A stretch of DNA of 64,000 nucleotides from Funiculus sociatus GB2-C1 (GCF_039962115.1 NZ_JAMPKJ010000001.1:228940-292939), one strand, 5' to 3'. Numbered from the stretch's first letter, positions 17,329 to 26,708 are shown. Notes: a model not told the origin generated them from the sequence alone. Numbers and translations: made by a program.

Positions 17329-18219
17329 TTAAAATCCGGAGAAAGTGTAACCAACTCCTACTAAAAGTCCCACCTCTGTTTCATCAACAAAACCGACATT
17401 CACGGCAGCCGTCGCGGTAAATTGTGATGATAGCGGAACATCTACACCACCAGTAATTAGTGCGCCAATGGTGCTATCGTCACCAGTAGAAATTGCCACA
17501 CCGCCACCGACATAAGGGGCTACACTAAATCTAGTTTCTTGTACTCCTTGAGTCGGGAAATCGACAGTTACGGGAATCAAAAACATTACATCATCGCCAA
17601 TCAAAGCAGCGGGACGCAAAGACAAAGTTCTGGTAATTCCAATTTTGCTAATGACAGCAAAGGCACCTTCACTTAAAGTAGTATCGCCGCCAAAACCGAT
17701 GTTACCAGCCACCCCAATATAACTAGGGCCAGAGCGTGTAGCTCTACCCGGTGTTACATTAACTTGAGCGACTTCAGGAGCAGCCGTTTCATTATTCTTG
17801 GTGGCTTCTGGGAGTTGAGACTTTGTTGGTTCAGCCCTAAGAGCTGATGCGGAATTGAGAACCGTTTTGTCTACAATTTGCTCTGGTTTTACAACATTAT
17901 CAGCCTTTATTGCTGTTTGTTCAGGATTCAGAGCAATGTCAACTTGAGCTTTGTTAGACTCTGCTGATGCAGTAGATTCTTGCATATTCTCTGGCAATTC
18001 TGTCTGAGTGTTGGCAACAGAATCAACTTTTTGTTCAACAAAATTCGGATCTTGGTCAGATTTGAGCGGTGTGATCGCCTCTAGATTTTCAGCGGGTGAG
18101 GTAGCGATCGCATCCGTCTTTGGGGTGAAATCGCTAGTTTCAGCTAAAGCTGCAAAACCACTACCAACAACAGCTAGAGCTGCCAGACTGATTACGGAAG
18201 CAGTGCGTCTGAAATACAT
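17329..18219 (-). CDS. Exported protein with disordered linker and C-terminal outer-membrane-like barrel
   Basis: A 296-residue protein. Residues 1-26 are a signal peptide (SLAALAVVGSGFAALA). About 30-155 are low-complexity, rich in Glu, Asn, Ser and Thr. About 160-296 alternate polar and hydrophobic residues in strand-like runs (SYIGVAGNIGFGGDT, RFSVAPYVGGGVAIST, GLLVGVGYTFSGF) and end in Phe, as outer-membrane beta-barrels do. The likely place is the outer membrane. I do not recognise a named family. Start by the signal peptide. The promoter should lie in the short gap before the hairpin at 18265. Confidence 0.65.
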   Translation of the reverse strand: MYFRRTASVISLAALAVVGSGFAALAETSDFTPKTDAIATSPAENLEAITPLKSDQDPNFVEQKVDSVANTQTELPENMQESTASAESNKAQVDIALNPEQTAIKADNVVKPEQIVDKTVLNSASALRAEPTKSQLPEATKNNETAAPEVAQVNVTPGRATRSGPSYIGVAGNIGFGGDTTLSEGAFAVISKIGITRTLSLRPAALIGDDVMFLIPVTVDFPTQGVQETRFSVAPYVGGGVAISTGDDSTIGALITGGVDVPLSSQFTATAAVNVGFVDETEVGLLVGVGYTFSGF

Positions 18220-18264
18220 AATACTTTTAGTGAATCCTGAAACAAAAGTGTGTTAAAAAGACCT

Positions 18265-18330
18265 TACCCAATCAGAAACGTGAGGGGAAATTGCTGGAGA
18301 AACCAGCACCCTCGCGTTCCTTATTGGGTA
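18265..18330 (-). terminator. Three-tier hairpin after the histidine kinase
   Basis: TACCCAAT (18265-18272) pairs with ATTGGGTA (18323-18330). ACGTGAGGG (18278-18286) pairs with CCCTCGCGT (18309-18317) with one G-U pair. TGCTGG (18292-18297) pairs with CCAGCA (18303-18308). On the minus strand it is followed by AAGGTCTTTTTAAC, so it can end the kinase transcript. It also sits in the region directly upstream of the exported barrel gene. Confidence 0.6.
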
Positions 18331-18395
18331 GGCAATCTCCAATTCCTGCTATTTTTAAGTGTTAAAAACAAATGTGACTAGAAAGTGACAGAGGA

Positions 18396-19679
18396 TTAGG
18401 AATTTAATTTGAGCGGCAGTTCGATTTGAAAAGTTGACCCTTGCCCGACTACACTGGAGACATTGATCCTGCCCTTGTGTGCTGCGACAATTTGTTGAGC
18501 GATCGCTAACCCCAAACCAAAACCGCCTTTAGCGCGACGATCGCTATCCGCCCGATAAAACCGTTCAAAAATATGGGGCAAATCCGCAGGGGAAATTCCA
18601 ATCCCAGTGTCGGAAACTTGAATAATAGCCAGACGCGATCGCGTAAACAGTTGCAGTTGAACTTGACCACCAGCCGGAGTATATTTACAAGCATTACTCA
18701 GCAGGTTCATCACCGCCTGACGTAATAAATCTGCATCCGCTTGCACCTCCACACTTTTAGTCAGCAAATTACTAACGAAACTGACATTTTGTGCTGCGGC
18801 TTGCGTTGCATAGTTGTCTGCTAGATCCTGTAGCAAAATAGTTAGATTAATCTCTTTCACGCATTCCGGGGACAATGACCCATCATTACGAGCCAAAAAC
18901 AGCAGATTACTAACCAGAGAACTCATTGATTTAGTAACATCAACAACCTTCTCTAACCGAAGACGTTGCTGTGAATTATCATCAGACAGCAACCCAACTT
19001 GTGCATTAGTCAAAATCGCCGCCAAAGGTGTCCGCAACTCATGAGAAGCATTCGCTGTGAAACGTTGTAGTTGGTCATAAGTCTGGCGAATCGGTCGCAT
19101 CGCCAGTCCCCCCAAAAACCAACCAGCAAGGCTAATTATCCCCAAAGTGACAGGAACCGCCAGCGTTAAAAATAGCCGAAAATTATCCAGCTTAGCTTGA
19201 CTGGACAATAGCCCAGTTGCAACCTGGAGATAACCAATTAATACACCTTTCTCGTAAACGGGTAGCGTTACCTGACGCAGCCCAGGTTTAGTAGCTATTC
19301 CCAGCGTCTTGTCGTTGGCGATTTTGATTGTTTCAAATCCAGCTGACACTGACAGCTGCTTTGTCGGAGGTATGCCAAAAAATTGCACCAGTTGCCCTTT
19401 AGCATCGTACCAACGCGCATACACCAGTTCACTATCCTGCGGCTGTAGGTTATTTCCCAACAGCGGCACATTTTCTAAATCTACCGCCCACGTACCATCG
19501 CGACGCTCATAATTCACGCTGGCTGCCATCACTTTAGTTTGTTTGTAAAGTAATTGATCCAGAGTTAAGAGCGTATCTGTAACTTCCAGATAGTAAACCA
19601 CTCCCGCAAAGACAACCAAAATACTCCCCATTGATAGGGTGAACCAACGAGCCAAATTGCGACGGCTACGACCAAACAT
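18396..19679 (-). CDS. Two-component sensor histidine kinase (RppB-like)
   Basis: A 427-residue membrane kinase. Transmembrane segment 1 is at about 12-32, an extracytoplasmic domain spans about 33-168, and transmembrane segment 2 is at about 170-192. HisKA follows with His213 in [14 protein letters not shown]. Then come the N box ([14 protein letters not shown]), the G1 box (DTGIGIS), the F box ([12 protein letters not shown]) and the G2 box ([13 protein letters not shown]). A full HAMP domain is not evident. The response regulator gene lies upstream in the same direction, and the order matches RppA-RppB pairs in cyanobacteria; that name is from resemblance only. The 234 bases between the two genes are a foldback heptamer repeat. 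Confidence 0.88.
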   Translation of the reverse strand: MFGRSRRNLARWFTLSMGSILVVFAGVVYYLEVTDTLLTLDQLLYKQTKVMAASVNYERRDGTWAVDLENVPLLGNNLQPQDSELVYARWYDAKGQLVQFFGIPPTKQLSVSAGFETIKIANDKTLGIATKPGLRQVTLPVYEKGVLIGYLQVATGLLSSQAKLDNFRLFLTLAVPVTLGIISLAGWFLGGLAMRPIRQTYDQLQRFTANASHELRTPLAAILTNAQVGLLSDDNSQQRLRLEKVVDVTKSMSSLVSNLLFLARNDGSLSPECVKEINLTILLQDLADNYATQAAAQNVSFVSNLLTKSVEVQADADLLRQAVMNLLSNACKYTPAGGQVQLQLFTRSRLAIIQVSDTGIGISPADLPHIFERFYRADSDRRAKGGFGLGLAIAQQIVAAHKGRINVSSVVGQGSTFQIELPLKLNS

Positions 19680-19682
19680 GAA

Positions 19683-19912
19683 AAATGAGGGGATTGGGGA
19701 TTGGGGATTGGGGATTGGGGATTGGGGATTGGGAATTGGGGATTGGGGATTGGGGATTGGGGTTGGGAATTGGGGATTGGGGTTGGGAATTGGGGATTGG
19801 GTATTGGGAAAAAGTCTTACCTAGTCCCTATTCCCCAGTCCCCAGCCCCTAGTTCCTAGTCCCTAGTCCCCAGTCCCCAATACCTAGTCCCCAATCCCAA
19901 GCCCCCAGCCCC
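19683..19912. repeat. Foldback heptamer repeat inside the two-component operon
   Basis: The left half is a near-perfect tandem of GGGGATT with GGGAATT and GGGGTT variants. The right half is C-rich (CCCCAGT, CCCTAGT, CCCCAAT variants) and complementary in pattern, so the whole can fold into one long imperfect hairpin. The G-run spacing also allows four-stranded G structures. It fills the gap between regulator and kinase. The same G-block then C-block layout recurs at 38832-38966 and 52056-52205. Confidence 0.85.
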
Positions 19913-19913
19913 T

Positions 19914-20597
19914 TCATTTTTTACTTCCGGAAGAATTGATACGATAGCCCATACCATATACTGTTTCAATCCAGTCGGCTGCGCCAAGTAACTGCAAGCG
20001 TTGCCGCAGCCTGCGGACTAGAGTGGTTACAGCGTTGCTTTCCGGTTCTGTACCCCACTCCCATAAAGCTTGTTCAATCTGGTCGCGAGTTAAGACTTGA
20101 TGAGGGTGACGTAGCAGGTACTCTAGCAACTGAAACTCGCGGGCTGATAATTGGACAGTTGTCTGTTCTCGTTCCACTGTCAGGCTATTTAGGTGGAGTT
20201 GTAAATCTTCCATGCGAAGGATATCTCCTTGCCAAAGTGGCGATCGCCTTCCCAATGCCCGCACCCGCGCCAACAGTTCTACAATATCTGTGGGTTTAAC
20301 TAGATAGTCATCGGCACCAGCATCCAAACCCGTAACTTTATCTGGCGTGGTGTCTTTGGCAGTTAGCATTAACACAGGCGCGGTTTTACCTAACCGTCGA
20401 TACTGGCGACAAAGGCTCAACCCACTAACTTTCGGTAACATCCAGTCTAAGATTAACAAGTCATAGTCTTTTTGAGACAGCAGCCATTGGGCAATTTCCC
20501 CATCTTCAATACCATCAACAATATGCCCAGCTTGCAACAAAGCAGCGTGCAGTGGCTCTAATTGTGCCGGGTCGTCTTCTACCAATAAGATTTTCAT
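19914..20597 (-). CDS. OmpR/PhoB-type response regulator (RppA-like)
   Basis: A 227-residue regulator. The receiver domain (1-118) has the acidic pair E7-D8-D9, the phospho-acceptor Asp51 in LILDWMLP, the conserved Thr in MLTAKD and the Lys in YLVKPTD. The winged-helix DNA-binding domain (about 128-222) has LSAREFQLLEYLLRHP and RRLRQRLQLLGAADWIETVY. LLILDWMLPKVSGL is close to the RppA type of cyanobacteria. It is the first gene of a minus-strand pair with the kinase at 18396. Target genes are not deducible; autoregulation is possible. Confidence 0.9.
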   Translation of the reverse strand: MKILLVEDDPAQLEPLHAALLQAGHIVDGIEDGEIAQWLLSQKDYDLLILDWMLPKVSGLSLCRQYRRLGKTAPVLMLTAKDTTPDKVTGLDAGADDYLVKPTDIVELLARVRALGRRSPLWQGDILRMEDLQLHLNSLTVEREQTTVQLSAREFQLLEYLLRHPHQVLTRDQIEQALWEWGTEPESNAVTTLVRRLRQRLQLLGAADWIETVYGMGYRINSSGSKK

Positions 20598-20784
20598 AAA
20601 GAGCTTTAGTGAAAAGTCTGTGCAAAAGAATCACCTACTATGTTGTTCAGGGTAAAGAAATTCATGACCTCAGTACGTCTTCCACCAGTCAGAATTTAAG
20701 CAACCGCACCAGAAAACAAACTGTTTTCGGTGAATATTCTTTTTCTTTTACTTTTTAACCTCTCGCCCCCTATCCCCTCTCCCC

Positions 20785-21174
20785 ATGTCCTCGCCCCGCT
20801 GGTTACAAAAATTGCATTCTTTAGGGCTAGAATTTTGGTTGCCTTTACCCTTGTTGGGAATTGCCTTTTGGGTTGGAGGTGGGATATTGACAGACAAGGT
20901 ATTGAGTCGTCCCTACGGGACAGTAGACAAGCTGCAAGCTGATACACAACTAGAGGTGCAGCTTTCGGTAACAGTGCTAGTAATCAAAGCTGAAATTAAA
21001 AAGAGTGAAGGGTTTACCAGAGTACAGGTTAAAACCACAGATTCTGCACTCAAAAAGTTGGAATTTGAGTTTCCGGTGACAGATTTAAGCGGGGTGGAAG
21101 CGATGATTGCTCAAGAACTAAAATTATCTCGTGAAGATGTTAGGAAGCTGGTGCGTTATCAAGTGAAATACTAA
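20785..21174 (+). CDS. Conserved hypothetical single-pass membrane protein
   Basis: A 129-residue protein I do not recognise by name. Residues 15-35 (LEFWLPLPLLGIAFWVGGGI) form one membrane span near the N-terminus. The rest (about 45-129) is soluble, with alternating strand-like runs (LEVQLSVTVLVIKAEIKK, KLEFEFPVTDL) and a helical tail (MIAQELKLSREDVRKLV). The Trp- and Arg-containing N-terminus suggests the short end is cytoplasmic. Start ATG 20785 follows a C-rich stretch with no clear ribosome site. It stands alone, divergent from the response regulator 187 bases away. Confidence 0.6.
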   Translation: MSSPRWLQKLHSLGLEFWLPLPLLGIAFWVGGGILTDKVLSRPYGTVDKLQADTQLEVQLSVTVLVIKAEIKKSEGFTRVQVKTTDSALKKLEFEFPVTDLSGVEAMIAQELKLSREDVRKLVRYQVKY

Positions 21175-21180
21175 GTCAAT

Positions 21181-21255
21181 TAGGTTGGGTTGAGGTGAGC
21201 GTTACCTAACACTAATATTAGTAGGTTAGGTTGAGCAATAGCGAAAACCAACCTA
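21181..21255. repeat. Dispersed repeat B, diverged copy
   Basis: TAGGTTGGGTTGAGG near the left end and CCAACCTAC near the right end form inverted arms around GCGTTACC and an inner TAGGTTAGGTTGAG. Related copies at 32963-33048 and 46320-46372 carry the GAGGTAACGAAACCCAAC motif more clearly. Confidence 0.55.
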
Positions 21256-21400
21256 CAGTTTTTCCTAACCGAAAAGTATTGTATTAAGAGCGATTTTCCC
21301 GACAGGGAGACAAAAATAGCTAATAGGGTACTCGTTCCTAGCTATAGGCTAGGATTGCTATATACACCCACAAGTTGTTTTTATTTGGGGCTAAACACGC

Positions 21401-22813
21401 CTAATGATGAATAATTTGATGCAGTTGATCTGCTTCTTCTAAGATTTTTTCAACTCCACCTTCGGCAATTCCTCTAACGTAGTTAATTTTGATTTCTTCT
21501 AGCATATCTATAAGTAATGATTGAATTTCTTGAAGGTTATGCTTTTTCTGTAACTCCTTCTCTAAAGCATCTCGAAAATTTTTAATTAGACGGCTGGATA
21601 GTTCTCCCACAACTGGATCTTCAAGAGCTTTTTTCAGATTACTGTATGTTGACTGAGATAAATCTTTCGCCAATCTCTCAGTAAACTGAGTAGGAAGTTG
21701 ATTCAGACCAGGGATATTCTGAAGTTGTTGGTAAACTGGGGATTGATTTAGGGTACTTTTAAGAGTGTGATGCACTAATGCTTCTATGTCAGGCTGGATT
21801 TGGGGTAGAACGTCATAGACGCTGAGATTAACTAGACGGGTAGCGATCGCTTTCACCTCATCTGTATTATTTACCTGAATATAAGGGCGGCGAGTTTCCG
21901 GATGCAATAGCCAGCGTATCACATCACCCCGCCCAATTGACTCTTGCATCTGAGCTATTAATCGGATGCCTACAATTTCAGTTATTTCCTCAGCAAAATT
22001 AGCAACCAAATCATGATTAATTTCTCTTCTTACAAGCTCTAAATTTAATAAATCAGCTTGTTGAAGGCGAAGTGTTACAGGAATTACTCGTAGCCACCGC
22101 AAAAAGGGAAGTAGCAAGAAAATATCATACCATCGCCGCAGCATTCCTTTTAACCAATTTAACCCAGGAGAACGGCGACTGATAGAAAAAGTCCGAATCA
22201 AGAAGTCTAGAGCAAATACAATAACAAACGGCAAGTCAATCTGCCAGAAATTATCAATAAATTTCCCATTTGTTCCAATATTGCGATAGTAGTTAGTCTG
22301 AATTAGGGGACGAGTTTTGGTATTGAAAAAATTCAGCTCTTCTTGCCAACCTGCTTGGGATAGATATTCTTGACTCCAAAACAAGGCAAAGGCTTTATGG
22401 GAGGAGTTTATGTGAACGCGATCGCGTATCTGATTTTTAATTTTTTCCAAAAGTCCACTTTTATTCGCCACCGCAAACGGATTATCCTCAATCATTTCAT
22501 TGCTGAGGCTACGCAATTCCTGTAATAAGTTTTCTACCGGAGACGACTGCAATCCATTTTGCAAAACTTGTGTTTCAAGTTCATCCACCTTGTTGAGATA
22601 GTTTTGCGTTTCTCGGTGCGGTTCAATACCTTTGATCGGGTCGTAAATTTGGGTAATACTTGTCCAGTGGTGAAGATAGAAATCGCGCCAGGATACATAG
22701 CTTAGGTCAAATACGACAAAGCAGAAGTTTACCAAGGCAATGATGGCGATTAATTTTCCCAGCCAGCGATTCTGAGTTTTATCCGGCTTAGTTATAGCCA
22801 ATTTCGTTGTCAT
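21401..22813 (-). CDS. Unknown membrane protein co-transcribed with the GH100 invertase
   Basis: A 470-residue protein I cannot name. It has a hydrophobic span at about 20-42 and a second hydrophobic cluster at about 190-250. That cluster reads like part of a voltage-sensor fold: [16 protein letters not shown], then [20 protein letters not shown] with Arg at regular spacing. The long C-terminal part (260-470) is helical and charged, with no membrane span. Its ATG overlaps the invertase stop by four bases (ATGA at 22810-22813), so the two are translationally coupled. The coupling suggests a role linked to sucrose cleavage, such as membrane tethering or ion sensing; this is inference. Confidence 0.7.
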   Translation of the reverse strand: MTTKLAITKPDKTQNRWLGKLIAIIALVNFCFVVFDLSYVSWRDFYLHHWTSITQIYDPIKGIEPHRETQNYLNKVDELETQVLQNGLQSSPVENLLQELRSLSNEMIEDNPFAVANKSGLLEKIKNQIRDRVHINSSHKAFALFWSQEYLSQAGWQEELNFFNTKTRPLIQTNYYRNIGTNGKFIDNFWQIDLPFVIVFALDFLIRTFSISRRSPGLNWLKGMLRRWYDIFLLLPFLRWLRVIPVTLRLQQADLLNLELVRREINHDLVANFAEEITEIVGIRLIAQMQESIGRGDVIRWLLHPETRRPYIQVNNTDEVKAIATRLVNLSVYDVLPQIQPDIEALVHHTLKSTLNQSPVYQQLQNIPGLNQLPTQFTERLAKDLSQSTYSNLKKALEDPVVGELSSRLIKNFRDALEKELQKKHNLQEIQSLLIDMLEEIKINYVRGIAEGGVEKILEEADQLHQIIHH

Positions 22814-24189
22814 GATTTAAGTGATTCATCAAAACTAAGTAAGGCTAAATGAGTAGGGTTTTCTAGTAGGTCATTCGCAACTAAAAAACCTGCAATAGTC
22901 CACGTTTGATAATTCTTTGATTCCTTCCCAATCAATCGAGCATTCTTGCTATCGTAGTATTCCGGCCACCGATCCTGGCTTAAGCGATTTTGGGCAATAT
23001 CAAAGGCTTTCTGGGCAAGTTCTATCCTACCCGTTTTCAGAGCCGCCGCAGTTAGGAAACAAAGTAAAACAGGCCAATTACCGCCATTATGATATGACCA
23101 AGGTGTATTTTTAGGATCGCAACCCGTGATGATTCGCCACTCCTCACCGTCAATCGCGGGGAAACAGATTTTCATTGGCATATATCCTACCAGATCGTCC
23201 CAACGTTGCTCGATTAAATTCATAATGCTTTGCGATTCCTTTTCGCTGGCTAGAGAGGTGACAATTGCCATCAAGTTTCCCAGAGCAAAAAAACGAAAAT
23301 CCATCCTTCCAGGCCCAAGATTGCCTGCTAGATAACCTCCACTTTGTGGTAGCCATTCAGTTAACCAGCCAGGAATAGATTGGGCATAAATATTAAATCT
23401 ATTTGCTACTTTTTTACCGAACTCATCGCCTTTATAGCGATAAATTTCATTTAAGCGCTTGAGGTCGAGCCAGTAATATTCTCGAACATGATAAGTAAGG
23501 GTTTGCAACCGTTGATTAAGACTATGGATGCAGGAATTAGTGCTATCATTTGGTACGAGCAGTTCACCAGCCGCACGTAAAGCTGCATAAAACAGCACCT
23601 GGATTTCTAAAGGATGTTCGTAGACACCCATACGGCGGTCAATCATAAAAGCTCCATCGGGAACTAACATCGTTGGGTACATCGCAAATCGATGAACTAA
23701 ACAGAGTTCCAAAATCAATCTGATTCCTTCTTGAAATTCAGGTTGATGAGCAAAAGAAATATCGCCTGTGGCTTTCACATAAGCACGTAATAAGAGAATC
23801 CACCACAAGCAGGAATCAACAGGCGGAACTCTAGCGATCGCATCTTCCCCAAAATCAGCAGTTAAATAATATTCGCCATTTTGTCTTGTCTCAACTTTGA
23901 AGCTGGCTGGCATCAATCCTGGACCTGGCTTAAAAGAGTCCATTTGTGGTTCGTGACTCTGCAAAGCTAAAGTTGCCAGCAAAAAATTGCGGACAATTTC
24001 CGGCTTCCCGGCAATCAAAAAAGCCAGCGCTGAGGAGACAAAATCCCGAACAAAACACTGATCGTAATTTAGCGCCTCCGACTCAGGATCGTTAGCGGCT
24101 ATCGTGCCAATGGGGCGACCATCATAATAAACAATAGACTTTTCAAGCCTTTCCCAAGCTTCTTTCAATAGTTCGCTTTTGGTATTCAT
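22810..24189 (-). CDS. Neutral/alkaline invertase (glycoside hydrolase family 100)
   Basis: A 459-residue cytoplasmic enzyme that hydrolyses sucrose to glucose and fructose by inversion. I start it at ATG 24189; a TTG directly before it gives one extra residue. GH100 features: [50 protein letters not shown] with the likely catalytic Asp, [16 protein letters not shown], and a C-terminal block [20 protein letters not shown]. The length fits cyanobacterial InvA/InvB. It overlaps the membrane-protein gene downstream by four bases. With sucrose synthase at 9213 the cell has two ways of using sucrose. Confidence 0.93.
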   Translation of the reverse strand: MNTKSELLKEAWERLEKSIVYYDGRPIGTIAANDPESEALNYDQCFVRDFVSSALAFLIAGKPEIVRNFLLATLALQSHEPQMDSFKPGPGLMPASFKVETRQNGEYYLTADFGEDAIARVPPVDSCLWWILLLRAYVKATGDISFAHQPEFQEGIRLILELCLVHRFAMYPTMLVPDGAFMIDRRMGVYEHPLEIQVLFYAALRAAGELLVPNDSTNSCIHSLNQRLQTLTYHVREYYWLDLKRLNEIYRYKGDEFGKKVANRFNIYAQSIPGWLTEWLPQSGGYLAGNLGPGRMDFRFFALGNLMAIVTSLASEKESQSIMNLIEQRWDDLVGYMPMKICFPAIDGEEWRIITGCDPKNTPWSYHNGGNWPVLLCFLTAAALKTGRIELAQKAFDIAQNRLSQDRWPEYYDSKNARLIGKESKNYQTWTIAGFLVANDLLENPTHLALLSFDESLKS

Positions 24190-24207
24190 CAATTACTTAG
24201 CCTTTTT

Positions 24208-24399
24208 TTATCGTGGAAAACAATACCGTAAGCATCCCAGGAAAAATGCCTGACAGCTAAATTTAAGGTGTTTCAGCGTTGCTAGATAACCCTCTATTCG
24301 TTCTGTCCTTTGTTGCTCCGGCTGCTGTGCTATGCCGGGGAGGACTATAGCCAGTAGGAATCCCAATAATAACCCGGCTGGGTTTGTTCTTGTTTTCAC
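24208..24399 (-). CDS. Possible small exported protein upstream of the invertase
   Basis: A 63-residue frame starting with a believable signal peptide (NPAGLLLGFLLAIVLPGIAQ), then a charged segment and a Cys-containing hydrophobic tail. It ends 18 bases before the invertase start on the same strand and could be its leader gene. I recognise no family, and the tail looks like non-coding DNA, so it may be spurious. Confidence 0.28.
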   Translation of the reverse strand: MKTRTNPAGLLLGFLLAIVLPGIAQQPEQQRTERIEGYLATLKHLKFSCQAFFLGCLRYCFPR

Positions 24400-24586
24400 G
24401 GTATCTTTCTAATGCGTCTTTTCTTTATTGTTGAAAAAGGCTTAAGTTCAAATTTTATTACTTTCAACTGAAGCGTAATATCAGAGTTTACGGTAAAGCA
24501 TTCAAGATGCGATTGCATCTTGCTAATGGAGGAACGCTCGCTTTGAATGTTACTGAGTAACTATGCCAATAGTTAGAGTTAAGAGT

Positions 24587-24615
24587 CCTCATAAACTGGG
24601 AAAATCCTTATGAGG
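24587..24615 (+). promoter_or_regulatory. Hairpin at the start of the decayed porin gene
   Basis: CCTCATAA (24587-24594) pairs with TTATGAGG (24608-24615) around a 13-base loop. The right arm contains the ATG at 24610 and overlaps the GAGGAG ribosome-site-like sequence (24612-24617), so folding would mask initiation there. Confidence 0.35.
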
Positions 24616-25069
24616 AGAAATGGAAAGATGTCTGTCTTGTTTGGTGATTTCCTAGTCATCAATGGAACGATTCTAAGTGTCTACTTAGCTGTCTTTACAT
24701 CGGTTATTGTGATTGAAGTTCCGGATGCGATCGCGATCGCTCAACTCCAAGTTGATGAAACTACGCCGCCCAATGAGCCAGAAAATCCGTTATTTGACGA
24801 GCAACAGGACGCTAACGACCCAATTCCCTCAGTTTCCCAGCTTATCTGACCTACAACCTGCTGATTGGGCTTTTCAAGCTTTAAAATCCTTGAATCAGGG
24901 GTATGGTTGCATTACTGGTTATCTGGATAAGACTTACCTCGGTAATCGGGTGCTGAGTCGCTACGAATTGGTCGCTGGTTTAAATGGTTGCTAAAACACA
25001 ATTAATCAGCAGCTTGGGCTGCTTTTAGAACTTTTTTTAGAAGACATCGCTACTCTTAAACAATGGTGA
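24610..25069 (+). pseudogene. Remnant of an SLH-domain cyanobacterial porin
   Basis: The first frame (24610-24849) encodes a hydrophobic signal-like stretch and an acidic linker ending DPIPSVSQLI then a stop. One extra base at about 24842 shifts the frame. After removing it the reading continues as LSDLQPADWAFQALKSLNQGYGCITGY, the S-layer-homology motif of cyanobacterial OprB-like porins (normally SDVQPTDWAFQALQSL...YGCIAGY), through RVLSRYELVAGLNGC. A TAA stop (24992-24994) follows, then a homologous tail NTINQQL...EDIATLKQW to a TGA at 25067-25069. The whole barrel (over 300 residues) is missing. It is broken by a frameshift, a nonsense codon and a 3' deletion. Confidence 0.82.
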
Positions 25070-25427
25070 TTTTTTTGGCAGCACAATTATGATATTATTT
25101 AACTTCTAACCCATTTCAATAAGTCCCAATGTCGGGTAAAGGGTATAGACAAGCGCGATCGCGTCTCTAGGTGAACCCCATCTAGAATCGAAAATCGCAT
25201 AACTCTGAATTTTAAGTCAATCTATCGATAGAGATAGCACTAATTATATTTGGGTAAACTTCTAATAGTGACCTTCTGAGTAGTCAATCTTGAGGAAGGC
25301 ACAGGAATTTTGTCTAACTAAAGCTTCCACCCATCGTCAATTTGAAGTCGATTTCTGGGAATAGGGTGGGCAAAATCTCAATGGACATAAATCATTTGTT
25401 AGGTGCTTTTTACCAGAGGTAAAAGAT
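25070..25427. other. 358-base intergenic region with no identified feature
   Basis: AT-rich sequence after the porin remnant. It includes a short palindrome TCTATCGATAGA near 25220 and one HIP1 site. I see no open frame, terminator or repeat. It may be degenerate sequence of the lost porin barrel, but I cannot recognise porin codons in it. Confidence 0.45.
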
Positions 25428-25769
25428 ATGTATCATAATGAATTTTTAAAAGAATATGCAGCACTTAATGAAGCAACATTGAGTGAAGAAAGAGCCAATG
25501 AGACACAACCCGATGTGGTCTCCCCGCCGAATTTTATATTTTGGAGTCCCATTGGCTTTGTCGTAGGCTGGGCAGTTCTTTATTTTATGCTGTCAAAAAT
25601 TGGGATGGCTGCACGAGATGAAATTGCTGTTAACATAAAGCGCTTACATCAAGCTCCGTGTAAGAAATGCCAATTTTATTCAAACAACCATTACCTAAAA
25701 TGTGCTATACACCCTTCTACTGTTCTCACTGAAAAAGCGATCGGTTGCTCTGATTATTCCCCAAAATAG
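25428..25769 (+). CDS. Small single-pass membrane protein with a C-terminal four-cysteine cluster
   Basis: A 113-residue protein. An acidic N-terminal segment (1-35) is followed by one membrane span at about 36-60 (NFIFWSPIGFVVGWAVLYFM). A conserved-looking domain follows: CKKCQFYSNNHYLKC, then AIHPSTVLTEKAIGCSDY. The four Cys in a CxxC-x10-C-x18-C arrangement could bind zinc or an Fe-S cluster, or form disulphides if exported. It resembles short cyanobacterial proteins ending in CxDYxP; no function is known to me. It is transcribed alone. Start ATG 25428 follows AGAGGTAAAAGAT, a good ribosome site. Confidence 0.7.
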   Translation: MYHNEFLKEYAALNEATLSEERANETQPDVVSPPNFIFWSPIGFVVGWAVLYFMLSKIGMAARDEIAVNIKRLHQAPCKKCQFYSNNHYLKCAIHPSTVLTEKAIGCSDYSPK

Positions 25770-25886
25770 CTAACCTTTCAGCTAACATAAAGCGGCATCA
25801 CCAGAAAACATAGGCGATGAAAAATTTGCCTATGTTTTTTGTCACTCCTTTATCTTCATTCAGAATCTTCATTCAGCAATGGCTGG

Positions 25887-26708
25887 TCAAAAGTGGCGTT
25901 CTCTCATCCCAAAGACGCGCCGGAATATCGACTTCATCAAGCCAGGAAACAACTGATAAGCTGCTTTCGATAGTTTAGTTGTGCCAACAAGTACATCAGA
26001 CTGTTGATGCTTGAGTGCCTTCCAAATTGCCTGTGCCACATCTTCAGGATTCTCTAGCACGGGACTATTTAGCGCTTCATCCACCAGTTGATAACGAGCG
26101 CTAGCAGTCTCCTCATTTTTACCGCGAAAGATTGCTCGCTCTGTTAGACGAGTGCTGATAAAATTTGGATAAATTCCACAAACCTGAATACCTTTGGGTG
26201 ATAATTCTGCGTGCAGCGATTTAGTCAGCCCAGTAATAGCATATTTGCTAGTCGTGTAAGGTATTTGGTAAGGAATCGGCACGATCCCACCGATAGAACT
26301 GACGTTAATAATTGTTCCGGTATGCCGCTCCAGAAAATGGGGCAAGAGTGCATGGATTGTGTGAATATAGCCCCAAACATTCGTGTCTATGACCTGCTGC
26401 CAATCACTAAGCAGGAATTCCTCCACAGGGCCTAATGTAAAAATTCCTGCATTGTTGATCAGCACATCAATATGACCAAAATTAGCGATCGCTTTCTCAA
26501 CCAAATTGTTCACCTGTTCGGGATATCGAACATCCGTGGAAATGGCGATCGCTTCTCGACCAAGCGATCGCACCTCAGAAGCGACAGCTTCTAAACGGTC
26601 AATTTGACGAGCTGCCAGTATAATGTCATACCCTTGACGGGCAAACAAAAGCGTTGTTGCTTTGCCGATGCCTTGAGAAGCACCTGTAATCAATACCGTG
26701 TCAGCCAT
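25887..26708 (-). CDS. Short-chain dehydrogenase/reductase
   Basis: A 273-residue classical SDR. The Rossmann motif TGASQGIG is near residues 7-14, NNAG near 87, the catalytic Ser is in INVSSIGG, and the catalytic Tyr and Lys are in YTTSKYAITGLTKSL. An Arg after the first beta strand (AARQIDRLEAV) favours NADPH. The substrate cannot be inferred. It is monocistronic. The C-terminal tail (SKAAYQLFPGLMKSIFRRVFG) is amphipathic and basic, as in SDRs that sit on membranes. Confidence 0.9.
   Translation of the reverse strand: MADTVLITGASQGIGKATTLLFARQGYDIILAARQIDRLEAVASEVRSLGREAIAISTDVRYPEQVNNLVEKAIANFGHIDVLINNAGIFTLGPVEEFLLSDWQQVIDTNVWGYIHTIHALLPHFLERHTGTIINVSSIGGIVPIPYQIPYTTSKYAITGLTKSLHAELSPKGIQVCGIYPNFISTRLTERAIFRGKNEETASARYQLVDEALNSPVLENPEDVAQAIWKALKHQQSDVLVGTTKLSKAAYQLFPGLMKSIFRRVFGMRERHF

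Noticed and set aside
19639..19824. Open frame made of [18 protein letters not shown] repeats
   Set aside because: It is only the conceptual translation of the GGGGATT repeat and the antisense end of the kinase gene.
19683..19912. Possible CRISPR array
   Set aside because: The units are contiguous heptamers without unique spacers of 30-40 bases, and no cas gene is near.
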